Shown piece by piece: positions 10,435 through 21,400 of a stretch of 64,000 bases of DNA. The notes beneath the pieces were generated by a model. It had not been told where the DNA came from and did no database searches. It saw nothing but the letters and a program-made list of their open reading frames with translations. Both the position numbers and the translations under genes were made by a program. The stretch is from contig NC_060114.1 in NCBI RefSeq assembly GCF_021155765.1, forward strand, positions 5,208,001 to 5,272,000. Reading direction: 5' to 3'. Position 1 is the first letter of the stretch. Each line of letters begins with the position of its first letter. Source of the stretch: Diprion similis (Eukaryota > Arthropoda > Insecta > Hymenoptera > Diprionidae).

Positions 10435-13400
10435 ATGAATCCTTTGACGGTAGCGATTTGCGTCGTGGCATGCTTTATATGTTATAATATCATCAACGTT
10501 GCGGTCAAGCTTTTGAAACTCGGACTTCTATCTGGTTATGCACCTAAATCGGAGGAACCCAGAAGTTTGCCTTTTGTAGGCGCGGCGTATCTCGCGTTTG
10601 GCAACACTGAAGGTAATTATGGAGTGACATTTTGTCGCGGATACAGAATCCTCAGTAGCTATAAATGGAATCGTCACGTTCTACAATATGTGTCATTACA
10701 GTTATTTTGAAAAAGATCCTTGAAGTGGGAAAAACGTATCCTCCATCTTTCCAAACTTCATGGGGCAGTTTTTCAATCTTCGCTACGGTTATTCCTGAAC
10801 AATTCAAGGTAAAATGATTTGATAATTTATCTAATACAGAACTAACTTACAGCCATGAACTGATTTGCTGTTTCAGGTGCTTCTTCTCAGTTCAAAAACC
10901 ATGGACAAAAACGAGTTTTACGATTTCGGACGGCCCTGGGTGGGAGATGGATTAATTACGGCTCCTGGTAGGTCAATGACATGTCACTTCATCGTTGAAT
11001 CAAAGTTTTTGCAGCATTTCGAAAATTATTTTATTACAGAGTCTATATGGAAATTACACCGGAAGCTGATTCAGCCGTCTTTCAATCACATGATTCTAAA
11101 GTCTTATGTAAATACATTTTCCGCCCAATCGATCATAATGGTCAAAAAACTGGAGCGTCACTTGGATGGCCCAGAATTTGAAGTAGACAAATATCTTTCA
11201 CGGTGCACGTTGGATGTCGTTTGCGGTAGGTCGCTGCAGTTACGTATTAGGTGACCTAAACTACATATTACGATACTTTTTTCTTGACTAATGACACCCT
11301 ATATGATATTCTGTATCACAGAAACGACTATGGGTATAAAATTAGAGGCACAGAAAAATGACAGTTGTGACTACGCAGAGGCAGTGGAAAAGTAAGTCAA
11401 CAATTTGAATTCCATTGACTGAAAGATGATCTTCCTCATTGACGTTCCATCCATAATGCACAAAAGCTTGAAGCTACTTTTATTAAGTGATCAGTTTTAT
11501 TCCTGGGGTGAAACTATTGTCTGATTTATTTCCTCAGCGTGCTGTCAGCAATGGTCAAACGGGCTTTAAGTCCCTGGCTGTACCCTGACTTCATTTTCTA
11601 CCGAACACAAATTGGCAAGGACCAACAGAAGAACATCCAGTTTCTGCATGAATTTGCTGACAACGTGAGTACGAAATCTCCAAATTGGTTCAACTTTTTT
11701 TAAACATCTGTCGTGTCGTCATTTGATCAGAGAGTCTCTACTACGCAAATGCCTAACGTACAATTAGTGATCTGATAGAGATCGATGACTTGCAAGGCTA
11801 ATGATTGGCGTCAATGCAAACGGCTTATCAACTTTCGATATGATAAGGACAATCACTCCAAATTCAAGTAAATGACTAATCACTGCACATCACTTCACAT
11901 TGATATGATTCTGTACCGCATGATAAAAAAAGTTGATGAAGTGTACAGAATGTCTAAATGTTATAGTTACAATCAAAATCATCGAGATTGCAGTTCAATA
12001 ATTCCCGAATAATAGTTGTGTACAAACTTGGATATGTTGTTACAGCTTACAAACGTGAAAGTATGAGTTAGGTATTTATATCGATATCACCTAAACGACT
12101 AGTAAATTGTTTATTTTGCCACTGTAACGGACTTGTTATTTTGTACTGAATAGGTTTCTTTTGAATCTTTAAACAAATGCAGTTTCTTTCAAGAGATTCG
12201 TACGGGGGCGATACGGCCTATGATTGGTAGAATTTATGTAAATCCCTCCTTGTAAGGATGACTAAGAATTATCTTTTTACGACATGGGCATTGAAAAGTC
12301 CACTTTTTGTGGCAGTTTTCGTTCCGTAAAGTGACGCTTTATACAGCAGCGAACAAAGTTGCGGAATAAAGTCTTTATTCCGCAGTTTTGATGCGCAGTT
12401 CGAAGTGCGCATCCCAAACTGCCGAATAAAGTAGCTTCGTCGAACAGATCGCGACATAACCTCACTCTTCGTTTTGCTTTTCAATGCCCATACCGTAAAA
12501 AATATTGTATGCGGCATGCCCGAAAACCGTTTTTTGGCTCGGATAATTTCAGTACTCGCTTCCGGCTCGCCTTCAGCTCGTCCTGAAATCTGTATCCTTG
12601 CCAAAAAAACAGGCAGTTTACGGGCATGCTACATAAATAGCTATTTTCCGATGATCACACGAGCTCTGTCGTTCCCACGAGTGCTACGTCGCCAGTCCAA
12701 CTCTTAAAGAACCTCACGAGTCCATCTGTTTAGTGTTTTAACTTGCAGGTTAGACTCAGGCAACCAACCATTGTCTGCAACTTTCTAGAATTCTGCCATA
12801 AATTATCCTGTATGTATATACAAAAGCGAAGGAACGTTAGTCACCCTTCAATTTGATACTTATTAGCTCTAGACTGCATTTTGTAATATCTGTAATATCA
12901 AAGAGAAATATGGCTCAGCACGGAACGACGATGACGAAGAAGAAGAAGAAGAACAACAATATTTTCACCATCTTTGATGCTCGGTAACGACAATAACTCC
13001 AATTGTTCTAAAATTATTTAAGGGGACGTTCTTCCTCTCTGGAGAGTCCAGCTGTGCAAGTTTAGTCAAAAACTGCATGTTCGGTGGTTTAAGAAATGCG
13101 ATACATTAACTATATATATGAGAGGTGTAGTGGCTAGTTTAGCTGAGTAAATGATTCTTAGTAGCTTTGACGATATTGGCCTGCGGATAAATAGCAGTAA
13201 TTCACTATCGCGAATCTTGATTGAGTAGAAATTGATCCTGGTCTCACAATCAGTCGATATCAGTATTGATTGTAGTAGTTTCAGGAATATAATGAATTAG
13301 TCATTGACCTCTACTATTTTCTTCCAGATAATACGAAAGAAGAAAAAAGAAATTCGTCAACGTACGAGACAAAGAGAACCAGCTGACAACGAACAAGATA

Positions 13401-15413
13401 CAGGTAAGCACCTGACGATTTCATTGTGAAGTACTTAGAAATAGCTATTTAAGTGGCATGCCCGTAAACGGCCTATTTTTTTGGCAAGGATCAAGATTTC
13501 AGGACGAGCTGAAGGCGAGCCGGAAGCGAGTACTGAAATTATCCGAGCCAAAAACGGTTTACGGGCATGCCGCATACGATATTTTTTACGGTATGGGCAT
13601 TGAAAAGCAAAACGAAGAGTGAGGTTATGTCGCGATATGTTCGACGAAGCTACTTTATTCGGCAGTTTGGGATGCGCACTTCGATCTGCGCATCAAAACT
13701 GCAGAATAAAGACTTTATTCCGCAACTTTGTTCGCTGCCGTATAAAGCGTCACTTTACAGAACGAAAACTGCCACAAAAAGTGGACTTTTTAATGCCCAT
13801 GCCGTAAAAAACTTTTTGTTTGATACGTAAGAATTAACGGTACTGATTACGACATCATTTATATCTGAAGAAAAACATCCGAAACAGGCTCACAGTCATC
13901 AGTCAGACATAGAAGCGAAAAGTCTAAACATCATACCCGAAGTAATTATATGTGGATGAACGATTTTGGGTTACTGCGCGTGATTTACTTCACAGAAGTG
14001 TAATGACTGCCATCTTCAGAATTAATGTTTGCATTCGTATTACAGATAGCTTGTCGACACATTTTGAGACATTGATAGACAATCTCATAAAACTATCCGA
14101 CGACAATGAGATTCTTACAGATAAAGCGGTCCGAGAACAGGTTGAAACCATGATAACGGCTGTAAGTACTACATTTGATGCACACTGGATATTATTCAAA
14201 GGTGGTGGCTTTAAAAAATGACTACCACACTCAATCTTACTGCAAATGAGAAAGAAACATCGTATGCGTACCATTTTTACAATGACAAAATGAGTGAACG
14301 CAAACGATTAATCGTTTCGATGTTTTTTCAGGGCAGTGACACGACGACATTAACAGGATCCTTTCTGATGATGATGCTAGCTTCTTACCCAGATGTGCAG
14401 GTGTGTCTAATATCCTAATTGTCTCGACGTTATAGTCGAAATATTGCATATACAAGCGTTTCATGCTGCAAAGTCGTTCCATTATTCGCACTTAATATCA
14501 TCGTATAGGAAAAAGTCTACCAGGAATTGACTGGCATATTTGAAGGAGATGGAGGGTACGATGACACTGGAGAGTTACAGATCACGCCTGAAGCCATGTC
14601 AAGCATGATTTACATGGAAAGAGTGATCAAAGAAACTATGCGCTTGTTCCCAGTTGTACCTATAATTTTCCGGAAGGTGACCGACGATTTGGTTCTAGGT
14701 TTGCAAGCTTTCGTCACCTTAGTTCATTCATCTACTACCGTATGTTCCCAAAAACCGAATAGGTATTGCGACAAGGTACACAAAGAGTTCCTTCATAGAC
14801 GAACACTGATTTTGCAGATCAGTTTACTCTGCTCAGAGGAAGTTCGGTCGCTCTCAGCATTATAGGAGCCCATAGAAGTGAGAAGTACTGGACCGATCCG
14901 TTGAAATTCGATCCGGACAGATTTCTACCTGAAAGATTCGCAGAGCAACAACCATTCTCCTACTTACCGTTCAGTGGCGGTTCAAGAAGTTGTATCGGTA
15001 AGGGTAACACCAGTGTTGACAATAGTTGAATACAATTATACTGATGATTAATTGGTTAATTATTGAGATTTTCATGTAGCTTTATAGGTTATGTTTCAAA
15101 ATTAAGAAACGAAATAATAAATTGACCGATCAAATCAGAAGAGTTTCGTTTTCTTGTGGATAGAATTGTAGGATCGCCAATGAATGGAAATCGCTGAACG
15201 AGAGTTGACGAGTTTGCTTAATTTTTAGGATCGAAGTACGCTATGATGTTCTTGAAGACACTTACAGCAACAATTCTTTGGAGATACGTTATAAGACAGG
15301 ATAACGTAACACCAGTCAAAGATTTAAGGATGAAGATGGAATTTCTGTTAAGACCCGTGATTCCTATCGCAGTAAGGATCGAGAGACGCACACGGAAGCA
15401 TGATTTTGCTTGA
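10435..15413 (+). CDS. Cytochrome P450, clan 4 (CYP4-like), P450-2
   Basis: Tandem paralogue of P450-1 and same enzyme class: ER-bound heme monooxygenase of unknown substrate. Exons: 10435-10612, 10702-10808, 10877-10967, 11040-11225, 11322-11391, 11538-11664, 13328-13403, 14046-14161, 14332-14400, 14509-14698, 14818-14997, 15229-15413. They join to 524 codons plus TGA with no frameshift. Exon sizes equal those of P450-1 except exon 7 (76 against 79) and the last exon. Motifs: N-terminal anchor, SLPFVG hinge, WKLHRK, CETTMG, GSDTT (318-322), ExxR (382-385), PERF, heme loop FSGGSRSCIG with Cys462. Ala317 stands at the CYP4 covalent-heme Glu position. The ATG at 10435 aligns with that of P450-1; an in-frame CTG-started extension upstream is not needed. 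Introns 6 and 7 carry inverted copies of one repeat around exon 7. Confidence 0.95.
12275..12645 (-). mobile_element. ~370-bp fold-back MITE, copy in intron 6 of P450-2
   Basis: Nearly identical in reverse orientation to 13441-13811 (by eye about 95%). It has layered inverted repeats: a near-perfect hairpin at 12373-12431 centred on GTTCGAAG, an outer pair built on TTTTTACG and ATGGGCATTGAAAAG, and a pair of GGCATGCCCGTAAAC-type words. A 111-codon minus frame crosses it, but it is explained by the palindromic repeat, not by a known protein. Confidence 0.85.
13441..13811 (+). mobile_element. ~370-bp fold-back MITE, inverted copy in intron 7 of P450-2
   Basis: Reverse-oriented partner of 12275-12645, with its own hairpin at 13653-13711. 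It begins only 37 bases after exon 7 ends. It keeps an open frame parallel to that of the other copy, which reflects high identity and recent spread rather than a demonstrated product. Confidence 0.85.
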
Positions 15414-15589
15414 AGCAGCATTGATCGTACACGTTTGAGAATCCAAGTATACGAGCTTCATTAATAGTTCGTTACCGGAGGAAAATATCGTTTCGCAAAT
15501 CGTTTCAGAAAAGAGTTATTCCGATTGCAGGAAATATTTATCACTTTTAATGTTAACTATTATGGGCAGGTTTTGTGATTGTCATTTCA

Positions 15590-15595
15590 AATAAA
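15590..15595 (+). terminator. Poly(A) signal of P450-2
   Basis: AATAAA lies about 177 bases past the stop codon and is the first good match downstream. Confidence 0.6.
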
Positions 15596-18363
15596 AAAGA
15601 TCAATCATACTACCCTCATGAAAATTGTTAATCATACCAAAAGTGCGTTAATATTCGTGCCAACCGACATTAGATACTGTCTTTTTCTAGAGGCTATTTA
15701 ATTAATCGCAGTAATTGCATATTGTCATAAATCACCATTAATACTTTGATTCATGATATAGTTGAACATAAACATTCGAATAGTTACGATTTGGAGTAAG
15801 GTGATCAGAAACAACTTACCCTCATCGCAGAGCAGAATCACCATCCACTGTAGAATCCTAGAATCTCACTCACACACGAGAAAAATATAAATTACATTTC
15901 ACTTTCAGTAAGACGCGTCTCGAAACTCATGTTTAAAAATTATTCCGAAGTTTTAAAATGGTGATTTTTTTTCAATGTTTATTTCATTACTATATGTATT
16001 GATTCGTTCACTTTTTAATTATGACAATCTTGCAGCAGGTTGAGGCGACGCGTTATGAACAATCGTGAATGAGAATAGGTGTCCAGACTCAGTGGCGTAG
16101 TTATGCAAATGTAAGAAATACAAAAATGATTTTTTTTAAACTCTCAATAAAAAACACCTCCACAACTCCATAAGAAAAAAAATATTGCGAATTGAGTCCA
16201 CGAGACTAGACCTATAAAACTTTTTACGTTCAATATGAATTCAACAGCATTTTATATATTGGAATAAATCGAATTTGATCAACCTCCTGGTCCGTCAACG
16301 TCTCATTTTTTGCAAACTGCTTTTTCGCATGGCGATTAATGAGAATGTGATAAAATTATATTCATTCGAAATCAGATTATGCTCTGATGTTTAGTGTACC
16401 CGCGGTCTTACGTAGACTCCAAAGCTGGGAGCCACGATCATGTGCATCGTTGAGCCAAGTCAAATTTCGGTTCTAGTGGGCTCACTAGTTGTTGCAGTTC
16501 TAATACTGTGATAAACATAACCTCAATAATGGCCTAAACCGCGTCCGGCCGACTAGTGCTGTCTCTGTCTGAATCTCGAATCGTTCTTAAATACGAATCC
16601 CCCATCCGTGCCTGCCCACGCTGCCGAAAGTATGAAGATTGAATTTTCTAGACCTGTTTGTATAAAGACGAATATTGCAGTTTCACTAGCGTTCCCAGGG
16701 GATCTGAACACACACACACATACACACATCCTCCGACAGATCTAAGAACGATCGGCTATCATCCTGTTTGAACTGGGGAACGGGTAATGGACCATTCGAT
16801 TCGCTTCAAGGAAGTCGAGGCTCAGACTACACATGTAGTGACCTTGTTAGCGATCTTCGTGAGCTTGACGCTTTCTATACACACGAGTTTACTTAACCCT
16901 CGGTGGTCACCCTGGGTAGAATCGATCCGTCGATCATCTTTCGGCCTTAATATTTAATAGTCCCTGGGTTCAAACGGAAATTGAGTCATGATATACCTGG
17001 GGTTTAAAATTTCCCCTACGAGTACGATGCAGTAATCATTTGAATCAATCTTCATCATTAACCTGACACCCGATCAAACTAAATCGTGCCCATGGAATAA
17101 AAATATTTTTCGAATGTGCAATCTGCTACTATTTTTTTCCTGAAAGTATAACTTATAAGGAGTATCACCTCAAAATTTTAGTTGAAAATATAATAAGCAT
17201 ACAAAGTTACGATTTTGTGAGTGAAAGTATTCTTTTTGAGCATTGACCTCCGTATGATTTTTTTTTCAACATGTCACCATATTATTTCTTATAAATAATT
17301 TTTTCCTTCATCATCTAGAATGTTCAAACCATGTTTCGTAATTTTTTTAACCACTCCGGACGGACAGTTTCGTCACAATACCTTTTTGGAAGTCGACTGT
17401 GTATAATCGACCCAGTATGACCACCATGATTGAATTTAGAGGTGTGACCACGTAGGTTTAAACGAGGATCGACTATCACATTACTCTAAATGCATGGTGA
17501 TTGGTATTGGGTCTTCGGATTTTGTAACTCAGCTTAGAAAATTATGTCGGATGCTTAGTGCTGTTAGTGCAACAAGTGCAACGACAATAGAAATAACCGG
17601 GAATTTATACAAAGCGTATAACGATATAACACCAAGAGAATGACGCTCAGCTATCACACTCTTGTTGGGGTCGGGGGGGGGGGGGGGGGGGGGGGTTGAA
17701 CCCCACAGGCGCGGAGCGAGGAGTGAACGCACTTTGCAACGAGAGTTCTGCGAACAGAGCAAGCCCGTTTCACTCAAGCGCTCGCATTCGAAACTCGGAG
17801 TTGCTCTGGCAGAGGATCGGGAAGAATAAACTCGTATTCGTACGCCGGTGACTCAACGCCATCAAAATGAGATGAATGCGCGACAAATCCGTTGCGGCTG
17901 CGGGGGGCGCCACCGGCGATCAAAGGGGTTGAACCGGAAATCGTAGCGCGAGAAATCACTTCTCAACCGACTGCCGCGAGTGAGAGATCGCCGCGGCGAA
18001 ATCGGTAATTCAGCCAGGCGTGACGTGCGACCAGTGGATCGCTCCAACTGCCAACGGTTACTAATGTCACGTTTTTTACATTTGAGAACGGGAATGCCGT
18101 GATTACGGAGATAAAAACAATAAAAAAACGGAAGCCATGAATCACATTAGTCTGACATTAACCTCACTAGCGTCACCCTCGTGGATATCGTGAAATCATG
18201 ATCATGCTTCTTTTTACTGGTTGCAAATAAAGCTAAAAAGGTTAAGGGATTCGAGGACCTGCTAACTTGAGTGCCCGCGAAATGCGAGGCTAGCTAGCGA
18301 ATGAGGCTCGTGGTTAGCGAATTCCTAAATTACTTAAGCTGTTGTAAACCTAAATTGAACGTG
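15596..18363. other. Intergenic region leading into a GC-rich promoter zone
   Basis: No gene is supported. Contents seen: an ACACACAC tract near 16712-16735, a poly-G run at 17673-17695, and a marked GC and CpG rise from 17698 to about 18060 just before the promoter at 18364. Frames on the minus strand in 17529-18145 overlap one another in different phases and look like by-products of the GC rise. Confidence 0.55.
17673..17695 (+). repeat. Poly-G tract of 23 bases
   Basis: Uninterrupted G run about 670 bp upstream of the inferred start site of the long-intron gene. Length in an assembly is prone to error. Confidence 0.9.
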
Positions 18364-18397
18364 TCAGTTCGGTTGCCTATTCTGGAGGTGACAGATA
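18364..18397 (+). promoter_or_regulatory. TATA-less core promoter: initiator plus DPE
   Basis: TCAGTT at 18364-18369 matches the arthropod initiator with A+1 at 18366. AGATA at 18393-18397 occupies exactly +28 to +32 and fits the DPE consensus RGWYV at all five positions. No TATA box lies about 30 bp upstream. The flank is GC-rich. This would give a 65-base 5' UTR to the ATG at 18431. Confidence 0.65.
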
Positions 18398-18430
18398 CCG
18401 TGATGGCGAGTGTACCAGCGGTCGGGCGAG

Positions 18431-21400
18431 ATGTCGAACCACTTTACCAACAACAACGGTAAGTAAGTTCACTTTTGCGAAATCGATACCGACCAGCTTG
18501 TCAGCTAGTCCAGAAATCAATCGTAAATTTCATGGATCAATGGGAATCCGTTTTGCCAAACTCATCCGCTTGGAATCTGCATATTAGCAAGTTTTTTCAA
18601 ACGCTAATTTTCAAATGCTGCTTTTTCAAAATTAGAAATTAATATTTCTGTGTCTCTTTGTAGAGATAATGCAACTTTTTTTTTAAACAAGTGATGAGAA
18701 ACGCCGGTCTTGTAGGAAAAAATCATAAATACAAATTTTCGGTCTTCGAAATCTTCGAGGTTACGTTGAGGTTATATTCGAGCCACTTTGCAAAGGATGT
18801 TATTGTTGAAAAAAAAAGAAAATTGTTACATCGGTAAATACATAGTTGAGTTATCTTTTTTCATTTAATAATTGTATTCTTCAGCCATGCTGTTCGGTAA
18901 CACAGGTATTTCTATTATCACATATTTGCGCGAGATAGAAACTCTGGGCAGAGTTTGACAAAAATGGATCCCCATAGCGTGTCTCGACACCGCAATTTAT
19001 CACCTATTTCCATACGAATGATATTCTTGGCTCTGAAGCCAGTCGATGAAAAGGTTTCAAGTTCCTCGAAAGTAACTGTGTAATTGTGAAATTATCCTGA
19101 GTAACTGATTTTATTGTACAAGAGTGCTACCACAAATTTTCAAAGCAATCTAATATCATTTAGAAATATTCCGTGTGAATTTGAAAAATATTACCAAGTT
19201 TTGAAAGATTTCTCATCGTTGAATTTTTGGAGATATTTCGAATATTTTAAATCGTTCTAAAATGGATGTCCATAAATTTTCTAACAATATACAAATATTT
19301 ATGAGATTACAAGCCATGCGAAAATGTTTAGAATTTTGTTCAAATATTTCAACAGACAACCGGTTTTAAAGATTAAATAATGCTATCTCTAAACACCAAT
19401 GAGATTTTCAAATTATTTCGATTACCCAGCGACTCAAAATGTTCGGTAGCTATTTCATAAAAGTTAGGAAAATTGTTGACTTTTATCGAAATCAATACTT
19501 TTTGCATAAGTATTTTAAATATCGAAGACTTGATAATATTCTTTTACATCGCTGCTCCTTATTGTGCTTCGGATGCAACCCGCATCAATGCTAATCCTTC
19601 ATAGTTTGAGCGTATTCCGTAAGGTGACGCCAGCTGATGATTATTTGAATTACCTGCAAGGTAATTTTGAATAGTGTTTCGACGATTAAACTGAATTTTT
19701 TAAATTTCGCAAAAGAACTGTTAACCTGAGAGTAAAAGTTTTTTGAACTTTAGAGTCAAATAAGAAACAGATTTCTTTATCGAATTTCTAAAAATGTCTG
19801 TGCGTGTACAAAATTTTTATTCTTCTTATATAGCTAAATACAGAGCGAAATAGCTAATTTGATCAACATTGTGATTCAAAAAAATCATCCGAATTTGATT
19901 CACTCGTAGATGAGCTTTTATAGAAGTAGTGAGATTTTTAAAACAACTTCGCAGTAATGTTCAAACTATTGATTAAACTTTTTAACACACACCAACCCTA
20001 TATATTCAGAGATTATTCTTTGATGACAAAAACTATGTAAACTTTCTAATAAGTTTATGATAAGATCGTTGGACGTTGAATATGTATCAATATTTATTAT
20101 TTAAAAGCTAAGAAAGTATCTATAAAAACGCTAACACAAAACATACCAGAATTATAATTATAAACAAAAGCTTAGCTGATATCGAATCTCTGTTTGAAAT
20201 CGCTTCAAGATTGTTAAAAATCTAGAAAATTAGTTCGATTTCACTCTACAGCGGCTCACTTTATTCACAACATTATTTCCGATCAATCATTGAAACACTT
20301 TTTTGTTTTCATTTTTTTGCATCGTTCAATACATAATTTCACAGCATTGTGTCGCTATTAATCGTGATCAACAAATGGCAATATTGAATCGATCACTTCT
20401 AAAAACCTTTTCCAAACGCAACTAACCATCGTTGACTGAAATGGAACAAATCTACTAAATTTTCAAGCACCTCGAAGCGATTCGTAACGAATCATCAACG
20501 TAGGTATAAGCTTTCATTTGAAATTTGAGTATCGTCCGTTAGTTTTGATTTTTCAAGAGATTTTCACAGCTTACAAATATTAAAACTTGACAAATATTCA
20601 ATCTATACGACAATGACTTAAAAAAAAATCAACGAAAAGTAGTGATTTTTTACTATAACCTTCCTCATTGATTAAAAAAAACAAAACAAAACAAAAAAAA
20701 AACTTTTCCAGCCCAGTGGAAATAAGATGCCGGTTGCCATTGATTGTTGCTTGGCTATAACCGTCGCAAACATGGAAGCGTATAAATATGTGTATTTTTT
20801 ACGTTCTCCCCCTCGTCTTTCGAAGGAAGGGGAAATCCCCTCGCCCATTATGGAGTGCAATGTGCAGTTTTTCCGACCCCACAGCTCCGCCAGCCGACTC
20901 ACCACGATCGGTTTGATTGGCCCTCGATTCACTCGCACTCCACCCACAGTTTCGGTTTCCCCGTTTTCTGTCGAGGAAAGAAAATACGAACCCGGGTCGA
21001 TATGTTCAGCTGGTTGAAAAACGTCAGCAAATTTTCCAAACCACGGGGGAAAAATACTTCGAAAAGAAGTTCGTTTTGTAACGATTTTGAGGAATTGCGA
21101 AAAGGATTCTGTTTGCTCTTATTTCTGCATATGTATGTATTGTAGTGTTAGGCATATTGATGAGAACCGCAATCTGAATGAAAATTTGTAGTCTAAGGGA
21201 CAAAAGTGTCTTTGAAAACTTTGAAAAAAAAATTATAAGGATTTTTGCAAATAATGATGAATATATTGTAATGAATATGAATCTGAGTCAACAATTTGAA
21301 ACACCTTTTATAATTGAAACGTTAAAAATTATTAAGTTCTGGTGTTTTTGATCCGGTACTAAGGTTTTTGAGCTCATTTTACACGGTAATTAGATCCTTA

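Noticed and set aside
12269..12604. 111-codon minus frame and its 87-codon twin at 13567-13830 as genes
   Set aside because: Both are the same strand of the inverted MITE copies; they lie in introns, lack a known domain and cross a hairpin.
18403..18458. ATG at 18403 as the main start of the long-intron gene
   Set aside because: Its frame meets TAA soon after the splice into exon 2, while the 18431 frame stays open through exon 2.
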